A program made the translations under genes and the position numbers. Shown in pieces: positions 36,270 to 45,506 of a stretch of 64,000 nt of DNA; positions within the stretch are counted from its first letter, which is position 1, and every line of letters starts with the position of its first letter. Source of the stretch: Paraburkholderia sp. BL10I2N1 (lineage in GTDB: Bacteria; Pseudomonadota; Gammaproteobacteria; Burkholderiales; Burkholderiaceae); the NCBI RefSeq assembly GCF_004361815.1, contig NZ_SNWA01000002.1, forward strand, positions 2,294,001 to 2,358,000. Direction: 5' to 3'. Under the pieces are notes generated by a model. That model saw nothing but the letters and a program-made list of their open reading frames with translations, was not told the origin of the DNA and ran no database searches.

Positions 36270-37198
36270 TCAATATACCGCAGGCATGCCCGGTGGACGA
36301 TGTTTGAAGCGTCGATGCACCCAGTAATACTGGGCTGGGAATTTCAGTATCTGGGTCTCGAGAAACGCATTCATGCAACGCGCATCATTCGTGTCGCTTC
36401 CCGAAGGGAAATCGCTGAGCGGCGCAAAGACGGGTCAACCGATACCCTTTGAAATCCGGCAGTACTTCCGTGACGAACGGCACAACGCGCGCGCCCCATT
36501 CTCGCAAGTCGCGAAACAGAAGTCAGAGTGCACGCAGGGACGCTGAAAAAAGGCACAAAAACAGAGTTTTCGATGCCATGGTCCATGTCCGCAGCAAGCA
36601 TGACCGGTTTGCCCTCGTGAAGGAGTCTCACGATCTTTCTGGCGCTTGTCGAACGGTCGATCATCTCTGCGCCGAATCGGCCGCGCTGCCGTTTGGCGAG
36701 GGTGCAAAGACGCGTGTTCGACATGTGCGTGTACAAGGAAGCGGCAGGCATCTTCAGCGAGTAAAGTATGCACCCGATCTCGATGCCCACGAAATGAAAC
36801 CCCATAAAGATGGTAGGCGGAGCATTCCTGTCTTCGAGATCAATCGCGCTTTCGATCTGGACGAGATTTCTTATCCTTTGCGCGCTGCCGAACCATTGAA
36901 CGCCTCGTTCGAGATAGCTGCGGATGACATGCCGGAAGTGTTCCCTCGCAAGCTCATCGTACTCACGTACCGACTTTTCCGGAAAGCAGAGGCGCAGGTT
37001 GACAAGGACGATATGTTTGCGGCGGCTGGGAAGCGTATACAGGGCCGCGCCGAGCGCGCTGCCAAGCCTCGCGACCAATGGGTACGGAAGTATTGAGAGC
37101 GCGCGAAGTAAACCTACGACGAGCAAATGACCGAGTTGATCCAAGACCAGCTCCTGTGTGGCGGGTGGCTGTGCCACATGCAAAACTTCTGTCAACAC
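36270..37198 (-). pseudogene. Frameshifted lipid A biosynthesis acyltransferase (LpxL/HtrB family)
   Basis: The first 230 or so residues are a normal late acyltransferase: LSILPYPLVARLGSALGAAL, HIVLVNLRLCFPE, AREHFRHVIRSYLERGVQWF (acyltransferase His region), PPTIFMGFHFVGIEIGCILY, KPVMLAADMDHGIENSVFVP FFSVPACTL. After ARMG a one-base gain in a GC run (near 36495) shifts the frame; VVPFVTEVLPDFKGYRLT continues in the next frame, and a second shift near 36410 leads to NAFLETQILKFPAQYYWVHR RFKHRPPGMPAVY and the stop at 36270-36272. The product would have added a secondary acyl chain to lipid A at the inner membrane. It is probably inactive unless the shifts are sequencing errors. Confidence 0.8.
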
Positions 37199-37827
37199 CC
37201 CACTTTGCGACGACTTCAGGCGTGCTCATGCCGTACTCGGCAAACTTGACTTCGCTTTCGAAATGGACAACGACCGTACCGCCGATGACGCGGTACCGGC
37301 ACTCGATAGGGCGAGCCATTCAGCTCGATTTCAATTTCTGTCGTTGTTTAATAGTTTGAGCCCATCAATACTGCCCACGTTTGCCGCAAATGGAGCAAGT
37401 TACCGAACAAGGCGACGAACGTCAACGCACGGGAAGAGCGAGACTTATCAAGATTTGGAGCAAGCACCGGTTATCGGGCCCGCGGCGCGGACGACCGTTC
37501 GCCCCTCAAAGCCGCCAGTAGGCTAGGGTCGACGCCGACGGCCGAAGTGGGTCGTTCACGGAAGTTCGACACGGCAAGAAGGAGAGCGAGTCGACGATAG
37601 GCGATGATCTTCCGCGACGGGCCAAAAGGTGCCGCTCAAGACTCGCCCGCGAACGACGGCTTCTTCGCGTTTAGCAAACCTCAGCGCGATGCAGCGGTCG
37701 CGACAATGCGTAGCGAAAGACCGTATGCGACCGTCAGGCCGGGCCTCGTGCGCCCGCGCGGCATGCGCTTTCGAGTACGAAGCCCTGCTTGCGCGCATGC
37801 TGCCCACGCCGACGCCTGTGTTGACCC
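37199..37827. other. Region without a supported gene
   Basis: A minus-strand frame beginning MARPIECRYRVIGGTVVVHF (37319 down) has a protein-like first 45 codons but runs into the acyltransferase in another frame and is not supported. The rest shows no gene. Confidence 0.3.
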
Positions 37828-38565
37828 TTAAGCGTTGGCGCCACCGTCGACGGTGAGCGTGGTGCCGGTGACGTAACTGGCGTTGGCGCTCGCGAGGAAG
37901 ACCACTGCTTGCGCAATGTCTTCGCCTTTACCGTAGTCGCCTGTGGCCGTCAGTGATTTCAGCGTCGACGCGAACGGGCCTTCGACCGGGTTCATATCTG
38001 TATTGATGGAGCCAGGCTGGACAAGATTTGCCGTAATTCCTTGTGGGCCGAGTTCTCTTGCCAGGCCCTGGGTGAACGCAACGAGAGCGGACTTGGAGCC
38101 AGCATAGATGCCGAGCATCGAGGCCGGGACGCGGTCGGCAAAGTAACTACCGATCGAAATAATTCGCCCTCCCGTCCTCAGGTGGGGGATTGCGGCTTTT
38201 GCGGCCAGGATCGGTGCACGCACATTGACGTTAAGCGTCGCGTCGATGTCTACGATGGAAATATCCTTTACATCGCCCATTCGAAGAATGCCGGCGTTGT
38301 TCACCAGGATATCGAGCCCACCCAATGCTTCGACGGTCTTCTGTACGGACGCCTGAACGGCCGATGCATTTGCGCTATCCGCCTGGATTGCGATACTGCG
38401 CCGGCCTTCCGCTTCGATCGCATTCACAACGCTGGCGGCCTGCTCTGTCGACTTTTGATATGTGATCGCCACATCTGCGCCGGCGGCGGCTAAAGCCTTC
38501 GCGATTGCAGCCCCGATACCTCGACTCGCCCCGGTGACCAGAGCGCGTTTGCCTTTAAGTATCAT
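37828..38565 (-). CDS. SDR-family oxidoreductase
   Basis: A 245-aa short-chain dehydrogenase/reductase. TGASRGIG binds the NAD(P) cofactor, NNAG follows in GGLDILVNNAGILRMGDVKD, Ser in RIISIGSYFADR and YAGSK give the Ser-Tyr-Lys triad (YxxxK), and NLVQPGSINTDMNP is the usual post-catalytic loop. GGAG six bases before ATG 38565 sets the start. It is the last gene of a three-gene run with the PEP-mutase-like and MFS genes. Confidence 0.92.
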   Translation of the reverse strand: MILKGKRALVTGASRGIGAAIAKALAAAGADVAITYQKSTEQAASVVNAIEAEGRRSIAIQADSANASAVQASVQKTVEALGGLDILVNNAGILRMGDVKDISIVDIDATLNVNVRAPILAAKAAIPHLRTGGRIISIGSYFADRVPASMLGIYAGSKSALVAFTQGLARELGPQGITANLVQPGSINTDMNPVEGPFASTLKSLTATGDYGKGEDIAQAVVFLASANASYVTGTTLTVDGGANA

Positions 38566-38698
38566 CAAAAACTCCATTGTGTGTTGAGTAATGAAAAGTA
38601 GTATGAGCGGACATCAGCATGTACCCGTGAATGCATGTATCGACCAGCACATAGACGGATAGACGGGAGCGATCGAAGTTTCGGGATACGTCTGCCGC

Positions 38699-39511
38699 TC
38701 ACGGATTCGTCACTCTGGCGAAAAGATCCTGGATCTCGGAATACGGCAAGGGATTGTTATCGGGCGCTTCAGAACGACCATCCTCCAGAAAGTCTTGTGC
38801 GAGGGCCTTCGCTTTGCCGAGCACGATTTGCGAGATGCCGCTACCCGCACTTAACCGCCGCACTCCCAGCTTTCCGAGGGTCGCTGCGTCGGCGAGCCTT
38901 GGCACGGCCATGACGTTAAGAGGCAGTCGGGTTGCGCCGACAATCGTCTCAATATCGGATGACTGCACGAGGGCCGGAAGGAAAAGACCGTCCGCACCGG
39001 CTGAGGCATACAGATTGCCGCGACTAATCGACTCTTCCGGCTGCTTCGATTTTTCAGCGAGGCCTGTAAGAAAGACGTCGGAGCGTGCGTTGACGAAGAG
39101 ATCCGAACCCGACTTCACAAGGGCGTCCTTGATCGCCTCGATCTTCAAGGCGAGAAGCGATGCCGGGTCTGAGCCGTCTTCGATATTGATGCCGGCGATG
39201 CCGAGATCCGCCAGTCGCATGACATGGTCCGCAACGGTCTTCGGATTGTCGGAATAGCCATTCTCGATATCAACCGACAAGGGCACGTTCAGCACGCGGA
39301 CGATACGCCGAACTGAAGCGATAACCTCATCGAAAGGGAGTATGCGGCCGTCTGGATATCCCAATGCCCACGCAAAGCCGGCGCTTGTCGTGGCGATTGC
39401 GGGTGCACCCAACGCCTCAACGAGACGTGCACTACCGGCATCCCAGACATTCGGTAAGCGGAGCGGGATCGAATTGTCGTGCAACTGACGGAATGTGCTT
39501 GCATTAGACAT
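38699..39511 (-). CDS. Isocitrate lyase/PEP mutase family protein
   Basis: A 270-aa TIM-barrel protein. Motifs: LRLPNVWDAGSARLVEALGA, AIATTSAGFAWALGYPDG, PLSVDIENGYSDNPKTVADH, IAGINIEDGSDPASL (metal Glu/Asp), LFVNARSDVFLTG and GADGLFLPALVQ. The lyase Cys of isocitrate and methylisocitrate lyases (KKCGH) is absent, so it is closer to PEP-mutase-like or oxaloacetate-hydrolase-like members. Start at 39511 follows AAGGAAAAACGC. It stands 29 bp behind the MFS gene. Confidence 0.87.
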   Translation of the reverse strand: MSNASTFRQLHDNSIPLRLPNVWDAGSARLVEALGAPAIATTSAGFAWALGYPDGRILPFDEVIASVRRIVRVLNVPLSVDIENGYSDNPKTVADHVMRLADLGIAGINIEDGSDPASLLALKIEAIKDALVKSGSDLFVNARSDVFLTGLAEKSKQPEESISRGNLYASAGADGLFLPALVQSSDIETIVGATRLPLNVMAVPRLADAATLGKLGVRRLSAGSGISQIVLGKAKALAQDFLEDGRSEAPDNNPLPYSEIQDLFARVTNP

Positions 39512-39540
39512 TGCGTTTTTCCTTGTATAGGGATTGAAAC

Positions 39541-40716
39541 TCAAGCCGCTACGGCGCCTTTTGCTGTTTTTGCAAACGACGCGATGCGGCGCGTCGCGAG
39601 CCCGGAGACAAGGATCGCCATGACCACGGGAATACTGGAGAGGTACCCCAGGTTATGGCTGCCGATGACCGGGATCACAGCAGCACCGAGAGCCCCAGCA
39701 ATGGACACACCTACATAAGTCGCTGAAGTGTTGAGACCGACCAGCACAGCCGTCATCGGCGGATTCAGGCTCGCGAGACGGAACTGTTGTGGCACCAGCA
39801 CACCCCATGCACAGGCGCCCCAGATCGTCACCGCGATCGCTGCACTCCAAAGATGTGCGCCGGTGATCGGCATCGTGAGGATGACGACTGCAACGATAGA
39901 GAGTTTGATCAGAACGACTTTGTGCGAACGGATCTTGTCGAGGATCCGTCCTGTCAGCAGATTCGAGAAGGTTCCTGCCAGTCCCCATAGCACAAGCAAT
40001 CCACCCAGCACAGGGGCGCTGTGGCCGATCGCACGATCGAACACAACGGAGAAGTAGCTGAAGATGATGAATGTGCCGATCTGTGCAAGCACCGTCGTCG
40101 TGAGCGTGAGTCCGACGCGGGAATCGGTAAGAGGAGACAGACGCTCCTTGAGCGAGATGGCCGGCGGCAACGGCACGTCAGGCAGGAATGCCAGGATACC
40201 GGCGAACGCGGCTGCACCGAGTGCAGCAACGAGAACCAGCGTCCAGTGCCAGCTTGCGAGCCCGCCGATCACGGCACCGATGGGCGAGCCCAGCGCGGTA
40301 GCGGTCGTCAATCCCGCCACGATGATGGACAACGCGTACCCGCGACGCTCCGCCGGCACCAGTGACGCACCTGTTCCGCTGGCAGTCGGCGAGAACATGG
40401 CTGCGCCAAGACCTGCGAAAGCTCGCGTGGCCAGCGCGATGCCGAGATTCGGCGCCACGATGGTGCCGAGATTGGCGATGACGAACAATCCGATGCCGCT
40501 GAGCAGCAGACGCTTTCGTGGAACGTTCGCAGCAAGCGCTGCGATGGTCGGACCGAGCAGGGCATAGCTCAGTGCATACACACTGATCAACTGGCCAGCA
40601 GCGCCGATGCTCACGCCAAACGAGTGTGCGATTTCAGGAAGGATGCCCGCGAAGACGAAGCTGTCGGTGCCCAGCGCGAACATACCGAGTGAGAGTGTTA
40701 GAAGGCGGCGATCCAT
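39541..40716 (-). CDS. MFS transporter, DHA1 family
   Basis: A 391-aa efflux-type major facilitator with 12 helices. LLTLSLGMFALGTDSFVFAG is the first helix of the AraJ/sugar-efflux-like group; GATxAxxxPxxxA-type motif C is partly visible and SPIGAVIGGLASWHWTLVLV is typical. The upstream 86 bp, with a candidate HxlR operator at 40747, closely resemble the control region of the RND operon, so both exporters may be induced together. It leads the MFS, PEP-mutase-like, SDR gene run. Confidence 0.9.
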   Translation of the reverse strand: MDRRLLTLSLGMFALGTDSFVFAGILPEIAHSFGVSIGAAGQLISVYALSYALLGPTIAALAANVPRKRLLLSGIGLFVIANLGTIVAPNLGIALATRAFAGLGAAMFSPTASGTGASLVPAERRGYALSIIVAGLTTATALGSPIGAVIGGLASWHWTLVLVAALGAAAFAGILAFLPDVPLPPAISLKERLSPLTDSRVGLTLTTTVLAQIGTFIIFSYFSVVFDRAIGHSAPVLGGLLVLWGLAGTFSNLLTGRILDKIRSHKVVLIKLSIVAVVILTMPITGAHLWSAAIAVTIWGACAWGVLVPQQFRLASLNPPMTAVLVGLNTSATYVGVSIAGALGAAVIPVIGSHNLGYLSSIPVVMAILVSGLATRRIASFAKTAKGAVAA

Positions 40717-40746
40717 GTCGGCTTCTCCAGAAAGATTGCGAATTAA

Positions 40747-40761
40747 GTCTCGTGACGAAAC
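40747..40761. promoter_or_regulatory. 15-bp palindrome, candidate HxlR operator (MFS gene)
   Basis: GTCTCGTGACGAAAC, one mismatch from the palindrome GTTTCGT-G-ACGAAAC. It lies 31 bp upstream of the MFS start. TATAG just right of it reads as a minus-strand CTATAGT -10-like box. The whole block 40751-40836 aligns with 46915-47000 in front of the RND operon. Confidence 0.65.
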
Positions 40762-40842
40762 TATAGGGAAGCCGACTGCATCGCACTACGGGCCAAATGC
40801 AGGAAGCTGTTCCCCATAAACCGGTTAAGTCGTGCGTCGGAG

Positions 40843-42321
40843 TCAGTTCGTCTGTGCGACCTGTTGATGCGGAGCGTCCCATCCTCCGCCCAGCGAACGG
40901 AACGTTCTCACCGCAGCGCGGGCAGCGTCTGCCTTCGTTGCATCGAGATCGTCGCGTGACTCGAGAAGTTGCCGGTCGGCGTCGAGCACATCAGTGAGCG
41001 CGATCGAACCCGCGCGATACGCTTTCTCTGAAAGGTCGCGCGCCTTCGTCAATGCGTCGACTTCCTGCTGAATTTCCTGCGCACGAATCTCCGTTTGCGA
41101 AAGCGTCATCAAGGCGTCTTCGACGTCTTCGGTCGCTTTGAGAGCAGCCTCCCGATACTGCGCCAATGCCTCCGCGTACGACCCGCGCGCATTCTTGACC
41201 TCGGCGTCTACCTTGCCGAAATCGAACAGACGCCACTGCAGCGCACCTGTCCCGGCTGGCTGGAACGACTTCGCGCTCAGGAAGTGACTGGCTGAGATGC
41301 TGTCGAATCCCAGTGCGCCAGCGAGCGAAATCTTCGGGTAGTAATCGGCAAGTGCCACGCCGATCGCTTCGTTGGAAGCCGCCAGGTGGCGTTCGGCAGC
41401 AATGATGTCAGGGCGGCGCCGCAGGACATCGACGGGCTGATCCGCGCTGCCGACGGCAGGCACGTCCGGAATGACACCCGCATTCGTGCCGAGTTCTGCC
41501 GCATAGGTCCCCGGCTGTGCGCCCATCAGCACATCGAGCCGGTTTAACTGCGCTTCGAGCGACACGCGCAAGCTCGGAAGGGTGGCACGTGCCTGACGCA
41601 ACAAGGCTTCAGCCTGCGCCACCTCGCGTTCGTCGGATGCACCGGCCTGTTTGCGCGCTTTCACGAGCTCCAGCAGACGCGCATCGGTATCCACCTGATC
41701 CTGGGTGACGGCCAGTTCCGCCTGCAGCCCTCTGATTTGCAGGTATGCGTCGGCAGCGTCGGCAGCGACCGTCACGCGCGTGCCGAGTTGAGCGGCCTCG
41801 GCGGCCTGCTCTTCATCGGTGGCTGCCGCGTGTGCGCGCCGCAGACCACCGGCCAGATCGATTTCCCAGCTTGCCGTCGCACCAGCGACATACTCCTTCT
41901 GGTCGCGGCTGTAATTGGGAAACGCGCTCGCGATCGTGCCAAGAGGACTCTGCACGCTCTGGTGTGCTGCCGTGTACGACGCATTGGCATCGACCGTCGG
42001 AAGCAGGCGGGCGCCAGCCGCCTGAGCCGCCGCACGCGACTGGGCGACACGTGCAATCGCAGCCTGGAGATTCAGGTTCTGATCGAGCGCCCGTTGCACC
42101 ACCTTGACCAGTTCGAGGTCGTTGAATCCTGTCCACCAGCTCTCGAGCTTCGGGGCCGGCAACGTCGTTTGCCGGTCAGCGACGACCTTCGCGTTGTGAA
42201 ACGGCGCCATCTGCGTGTCGGGCGCAACATAATCCGGCCCGACGGCGCAGGCCGCAAGCAAGGCGCTGACGATCAGACTACCTACGATCGCTTTCGAAGT
42301 TCTGGATACGAAGCCGTTCAT
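40843..42321 (-). CDS. RND efflux outer-membrane lipoprotein (NodT/OprM family)
   Basis: A 492-aa TolC-like channel. Signal peptide with lipobox LLAAC (ALLAACAVGPDYVAPDTQMA), so the Cys is lipidated. Two OEP repeats are present, and the C-terminal AYRAGSIALTDVLDADRQLL matches the family motif. It is the last gene of the operon (adaptor, pump, channel) and overlaps the pump gene as ATGA. Confidence 0.94.
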   Translation of the reverse strand: MNGFVSRTSKAIVGSLIVSALLAACAVGPDYVAPDTQMAPFHNAKVVADRQTTLPAPKLESWWTGFNDLELVKVVQRALDQNLNLQAAIARVAQSRAAAQAAGARLLPTVDANASYTAAHQSVQSPLGTIASAFPNYSRDQKEYVAGATASWEIDLAGGLRRAHAAATDEEQAAEAAQLGTRVTVAADAADAYLQIRGLQAELAVTQDQVDTDARLLELVKARKQAGASDEREVAQAEALLRQARATLPSLRVSLEAQLNRLDVLMGAQPGTYAAELGTNAGVIPDVPAVGSADQPVDVLRRRPDIIAAERHLAASNEAIGVALADYYPKISLAGALGFDSISASHFLSAKSFQPAGTGALQWRLFDFGKVDAEVKNARGSYAEALAQYREAALKATEDVEDALMTLSQTEIRAQEIQQEVDALTKARDLSEKAYRAGSIALTDVLDADRQLLESRDDLDATKADAARAAVRTFRSLGGGWDAPHQQVAQTN

Positions 42322-45300
42322 TTCACTTCTCCACTACCGAGTTGCCGCACGGCAAGCGCGCCCTTGACGCCGAGCTTGCGAACGAAGGCGTAAAACGCCG
42401 GGGTGAATGCGAGCCCGAAGAGCGTCACGCCGAGCATCCCGAAGAACACCGTCGTGCCGAGTGATTGCCGCATTTCCGAGCCGGCGCCGCTAGCAATGGC
42501 GAGGGGTGCCACACCCGCGATAAAGGCGAATGACGTCATCAGGATGGGCCGCAGCCGCACGTGTGCCGCATGGGTGGCGGCGTCCTCCGCATCGACGCCG
42601 TCTTCCTCCTGGCGCTGTCTTGCGAACTCGACGATGAGAATCGCGTTCTTGGCGGCCAGTCCAACGAGCACCACAAAGCCAATCTGCGCAAGAATGTCGA
42701 TCGGCATGCCTCGCATGTTCAGACCGATCGCCGCTGCGAGCAGACACATCGGCACGATCAGCACGATCGCGAGAGGCGTCTTCCAGCTTTCATACTGCGC
42801 GGCGAGCACGAGGAACACGAACAGTGCCGAAGCGGCGAAGATCACGAGCGGAGACATGGTCTGCTCTTTTTGCTGATGAGCGAGATCAGTCCATTCGTAC
42901 GTGATGCCATTCGGAAGCACCTGGGCTGCGAGCTGTTCCATGTGTTGAATGGCATCGCCAGACGAGTATCCAGGGCCCGCTGCACCCATGATTTCCGCTG
43001 CGGGATACATGTTGTAGCGCGGCACGCGATACGGCTGGGTCGTGTTTCTGAACGTCGCCACACTGCTGATCGGCACCATGTCACCCGTCGAATTGCGCAC
43101 CCTGAGCCGTCCGATGTCTTCCGGTGTCCGCCGGAATGCTTCATCGCCCTGAACACGCACCTGATACGTACGCCCCATGAAGTTGAAGTCATTCACGTAC
43201 TGCGAGCCAAGGTAGAGGTCCATCGTGGAAAACACATCCGTTGGCGTGAGACCAATCTTTTCTGCCTTGAGGCGGTCGATGTCCGCATAGACAGATGGCG
43301 CGCCCGCGTTGTAAAGCGTGAATACGCCACCGAACACCTTGTCCTTGTTCGCTGCAGCCACGAGTGCACGCGCCGCGTCGGCGAGTGCCTGCGGCCCGAG
43401 TCCGCCGCGGTCTTCCAGCATCAGCTTGAAGCCACCCGCCGCGCCCAGGCCCTGCACGGGCGGCGGATTGATCACGACGACCACCGCGTCCTTGACACCC
43501 GCGACCCGCTTACGCAGTTCGACCAGCATCGACGCCGCATTGACGCCGGGGACATGTTTGCCGTACAGCGAAGGCAGCCCGTAGAAAAGTGTTCCCACGT
43601 TGGGCGCAATCGTGCCCGTCGTAACGTCGAGGCCCGACACAGGTGACGTGTGAGTCACGCCTTTGAGCCCAGGCGTATCGAGCACGATGTCGTTGATCTC
43701 GCGAATCACCTTGTCGGTGCGCTCGAGACTGGATCCCGGAGGAAGGAACGCGATCACAGCCTGATAGCCGATGTCCTGATCCGGAATAAAACCGGTGGGC
43801 ATTTTCGACATCTGCAAGGCAGTCGCACCAATCAGACCGGCATAGACGATCAGCATGACAGTCGTCGCGCGTACGGCGCGGCCCGTCATCTTTCCGTAGC
43901 GGGACGACAACCATTCAAACGACGAGTTGAACCGACCGAAAATCGCATGATGGACGCGGCCCAGCGCGGTCGTTCCGCCGTGAGACTTCTCCATCTCGTG
44001 CGGCTTGAGAAGCACCGCGCACAGAGCCGGGCTCAGCGTTAGCGAAACGAAGCATGAGATGACGGTCGACGCGGCGATCGTGATCGCGAACTGCTTGAAG
44101 AACAGCCCGGAGATGCCGGACATCAACGCAGTGGGCCCGAACACCGCACACAACGTGAGCGCGATGGCAATAATGGCCGTCGAAACTTCGTTCATCGTTC
44201 GATGAGCGGCCTCTTTCGGCGACATGCCGAGCGCCATGTTCCGTTCGACATTCTCGACAACCACGATTGCATCGTCCACGACAATCCCGACGGCCAGAAC
44301 CAGTCCGAACAGGGAAAGGTTATTGATCGACGCGCCGAACAGCGAAAGGACGGTGAAGGTTCCGACCAGCGACACGGGAATCGCAACGACCGGGATGATC
44401 GTGGCACGCCAGTTCTGCAGGAACAGATACACGACACCGACCACCAACAGAATGGCGATGCCGATGGTTACGGCTACCTCATGAATCGACTGGGAAACAA
44501 ACGTAGTCGGGTCGTAGATCTTGATGTAGTCGACGCCGGGCGGGAAGCTCTTCTTCAGTTCAGCCATTTTGGCCCACACGTCATGCTCGACCTGTACCAC
44601 GTTCGCATCGGGCGTGGCAATGACGAACCACGGCGTGGCCGCGTACCGGTCGGCATAAGCTTTGGAGCCGTAGTCCACCGAACCGAGCTCGACACGACCG
44701 ATATCGCGAATGCGTGTTACGCGTCCCTGTGTATCGGATTTGACCACGACGTCGCCAAACTGTTCGGACGTGGTGAGGCGGCCAAGCGCGTCGATATTGA
44801 TCTGGTAGGCACCCGTCCCATTGTTCGACACAGGCGGCTGATTGAGCACACCTGCCGACACGGCGGCGTTCTGCGCACGAAGCGCGGCGAGTATTTCGCT
44901 GGCGCTGATGTTGTACGAGGCGGCCTTGTCGGGATCGATCCAGATGCGCATTGCGTATTGCCGCTCGCCGAACAGCTGAAAGTCCGACACGCCCGGCAAA
45001 CGCGCGATCTGATCGCGCACCTTCAGCATGTAGTTCGACAGGTATTCGGGACTGCGGGAACCGTCGGGCGAATAGACATGAACGCCGAGCAGCAGCGCCT
45101 GAATGGTCTTTTTCACCTGGACGCCCTGCAGTTGCACTTCGGCGGGCAGGCGCGACAGCGTGTCTTCCACGCGGCTCCGCGTGAGCAGAAGCGCTGTGTT
45201 CGGGTCCGTCCCGACCTTGAAGATCACAGTGATCGTCAACTGACCGTTGCTGGTCGATTGGCTCGAAATGTAATCCATGTTCTCGACGCCATTGACGGAC

Positions 45301-45506
45301 TGCTCGAGCGGCGTTGCGACCGTGCGCGCAATGGTATCCGCCGACGCACCCGGATACGAAGTCGTGATCTGAATGGTCGTGGGAACGATGTTCGGATACT
45401 GGGCCACCGGCAGCTTCATCATGGTTGCGAGGCCGATGAGCACAACGAATATGTTGAGCACCGCTGCAAAGCGCGGGTGCTCGATAAAGAAGTGAGTCAG
45501 TTTCAT
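42318..45506 (-). CDS. RND multidrug efflux pump, HAE1 family (AcrB/MexF type)
   Basis: A 1062-aa proton-driven trimeric pump in the inner membrane. MKLTHFFIEHPRFAAVLNIF opens it. GLVLAVGIVVDDAIVVVENV carries the two transmembrane Asp residues used for proton flow. Full length, with both periplasmic porter regions (TSYPGASADTIARTVATPLE, and GSQYVNDFNFMGRTYQVRVQ). It overlaps both neighbouring genes. Its closest resemblance is to the MexF/BpeF group, which exports drugs and aromatic compounds; exact substrates cannot be read. Confidence 0.95.
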   Translation of the reverse strand: MKLTHFFIEHPRFAAVLNIFVVLIGLATMMKLPVAQYPNIVPTTIQITTSYPGASADTIARTVATPLEQSVNGVENMDYISSQSTSNGQLTITVIFKVGTDPNTALLLTRSRVEDTLSRLPAEVQLQGVQVKKTIQALLLGVHVYSPDGSRSPEYLSNYMLKVRDQIARLPGVSDFQLFGERQYAMRIWIDPDKAASYNISASEILAALRAQNAAVSAGVLNQPPVSNNGTGAYQINIDALGRLTTSEQFGDVVVKSDTQGRVTRIRDIGRVELGSVDYGSKAYADRYAATPWFVIATPDANVVQVEHDVWAKMAELKKSFPPGVDYIKIYDPTTFVSQSIHEVAVTIGIAILLVVGVVYLFLQNWRATIIPVVAIPVSLVGTFTVLSLFGASINNLSLFGLVLAVGIVVDDAIVVVENVERNMALGMSPKEAAHRTMNEVSTAIIAIALTLCAVFGPTALMSGISGLFFKQFAITIAASTVISCFVSLTLSPALCAVLLKPHEMEKSHGGTTALGRVHHAIFGRFNSSFEWLSSRYGKMTGRAVRATTVMLIVYAGLIGATALQMSKMPTGFIPDQDIGYQAVIAFLPPGSSLERTDKVIREINDIVLDTPGLKGVTHTSPVSGLDVTTGTIAPNVGTLFYGLPSLYGKHVPGVNAASMLVELRKRVAGVKDAVVVVINPPPVQGLGAAGGFKLMLEDRGGLGPQALADAARALVAAANKDKVFGGVFTLYNAGAPSVYADIDRLKAEKIGLTPTDVFSTMDLYLGSQYVNDFNFMGRTYQVRVQGDEAFRRTPEDIGRLRVRNSTGDMVPISSVATFRNTTQPYRVPRYNMYPAAEIMGAAGPGYSSGDAIQHMEQLAAQVLPNGITYEWTDLAHQQKEQTMSPLVIFAASALFVFLVLAAQYESWKTPLAIVLIVPMCLLAAAIGLNMRGMPIDILAQIGFVVLVGLAAKNAILIVEFARQRQEEDGVDAEDAATHAAHVRLRPILMTSFAFIAGVAPLAIASGAGSEMRQSLGTTVFFGMLGVTLFGLAFTPAFYAFVRKLGVKGALAVRQLGSGEVK

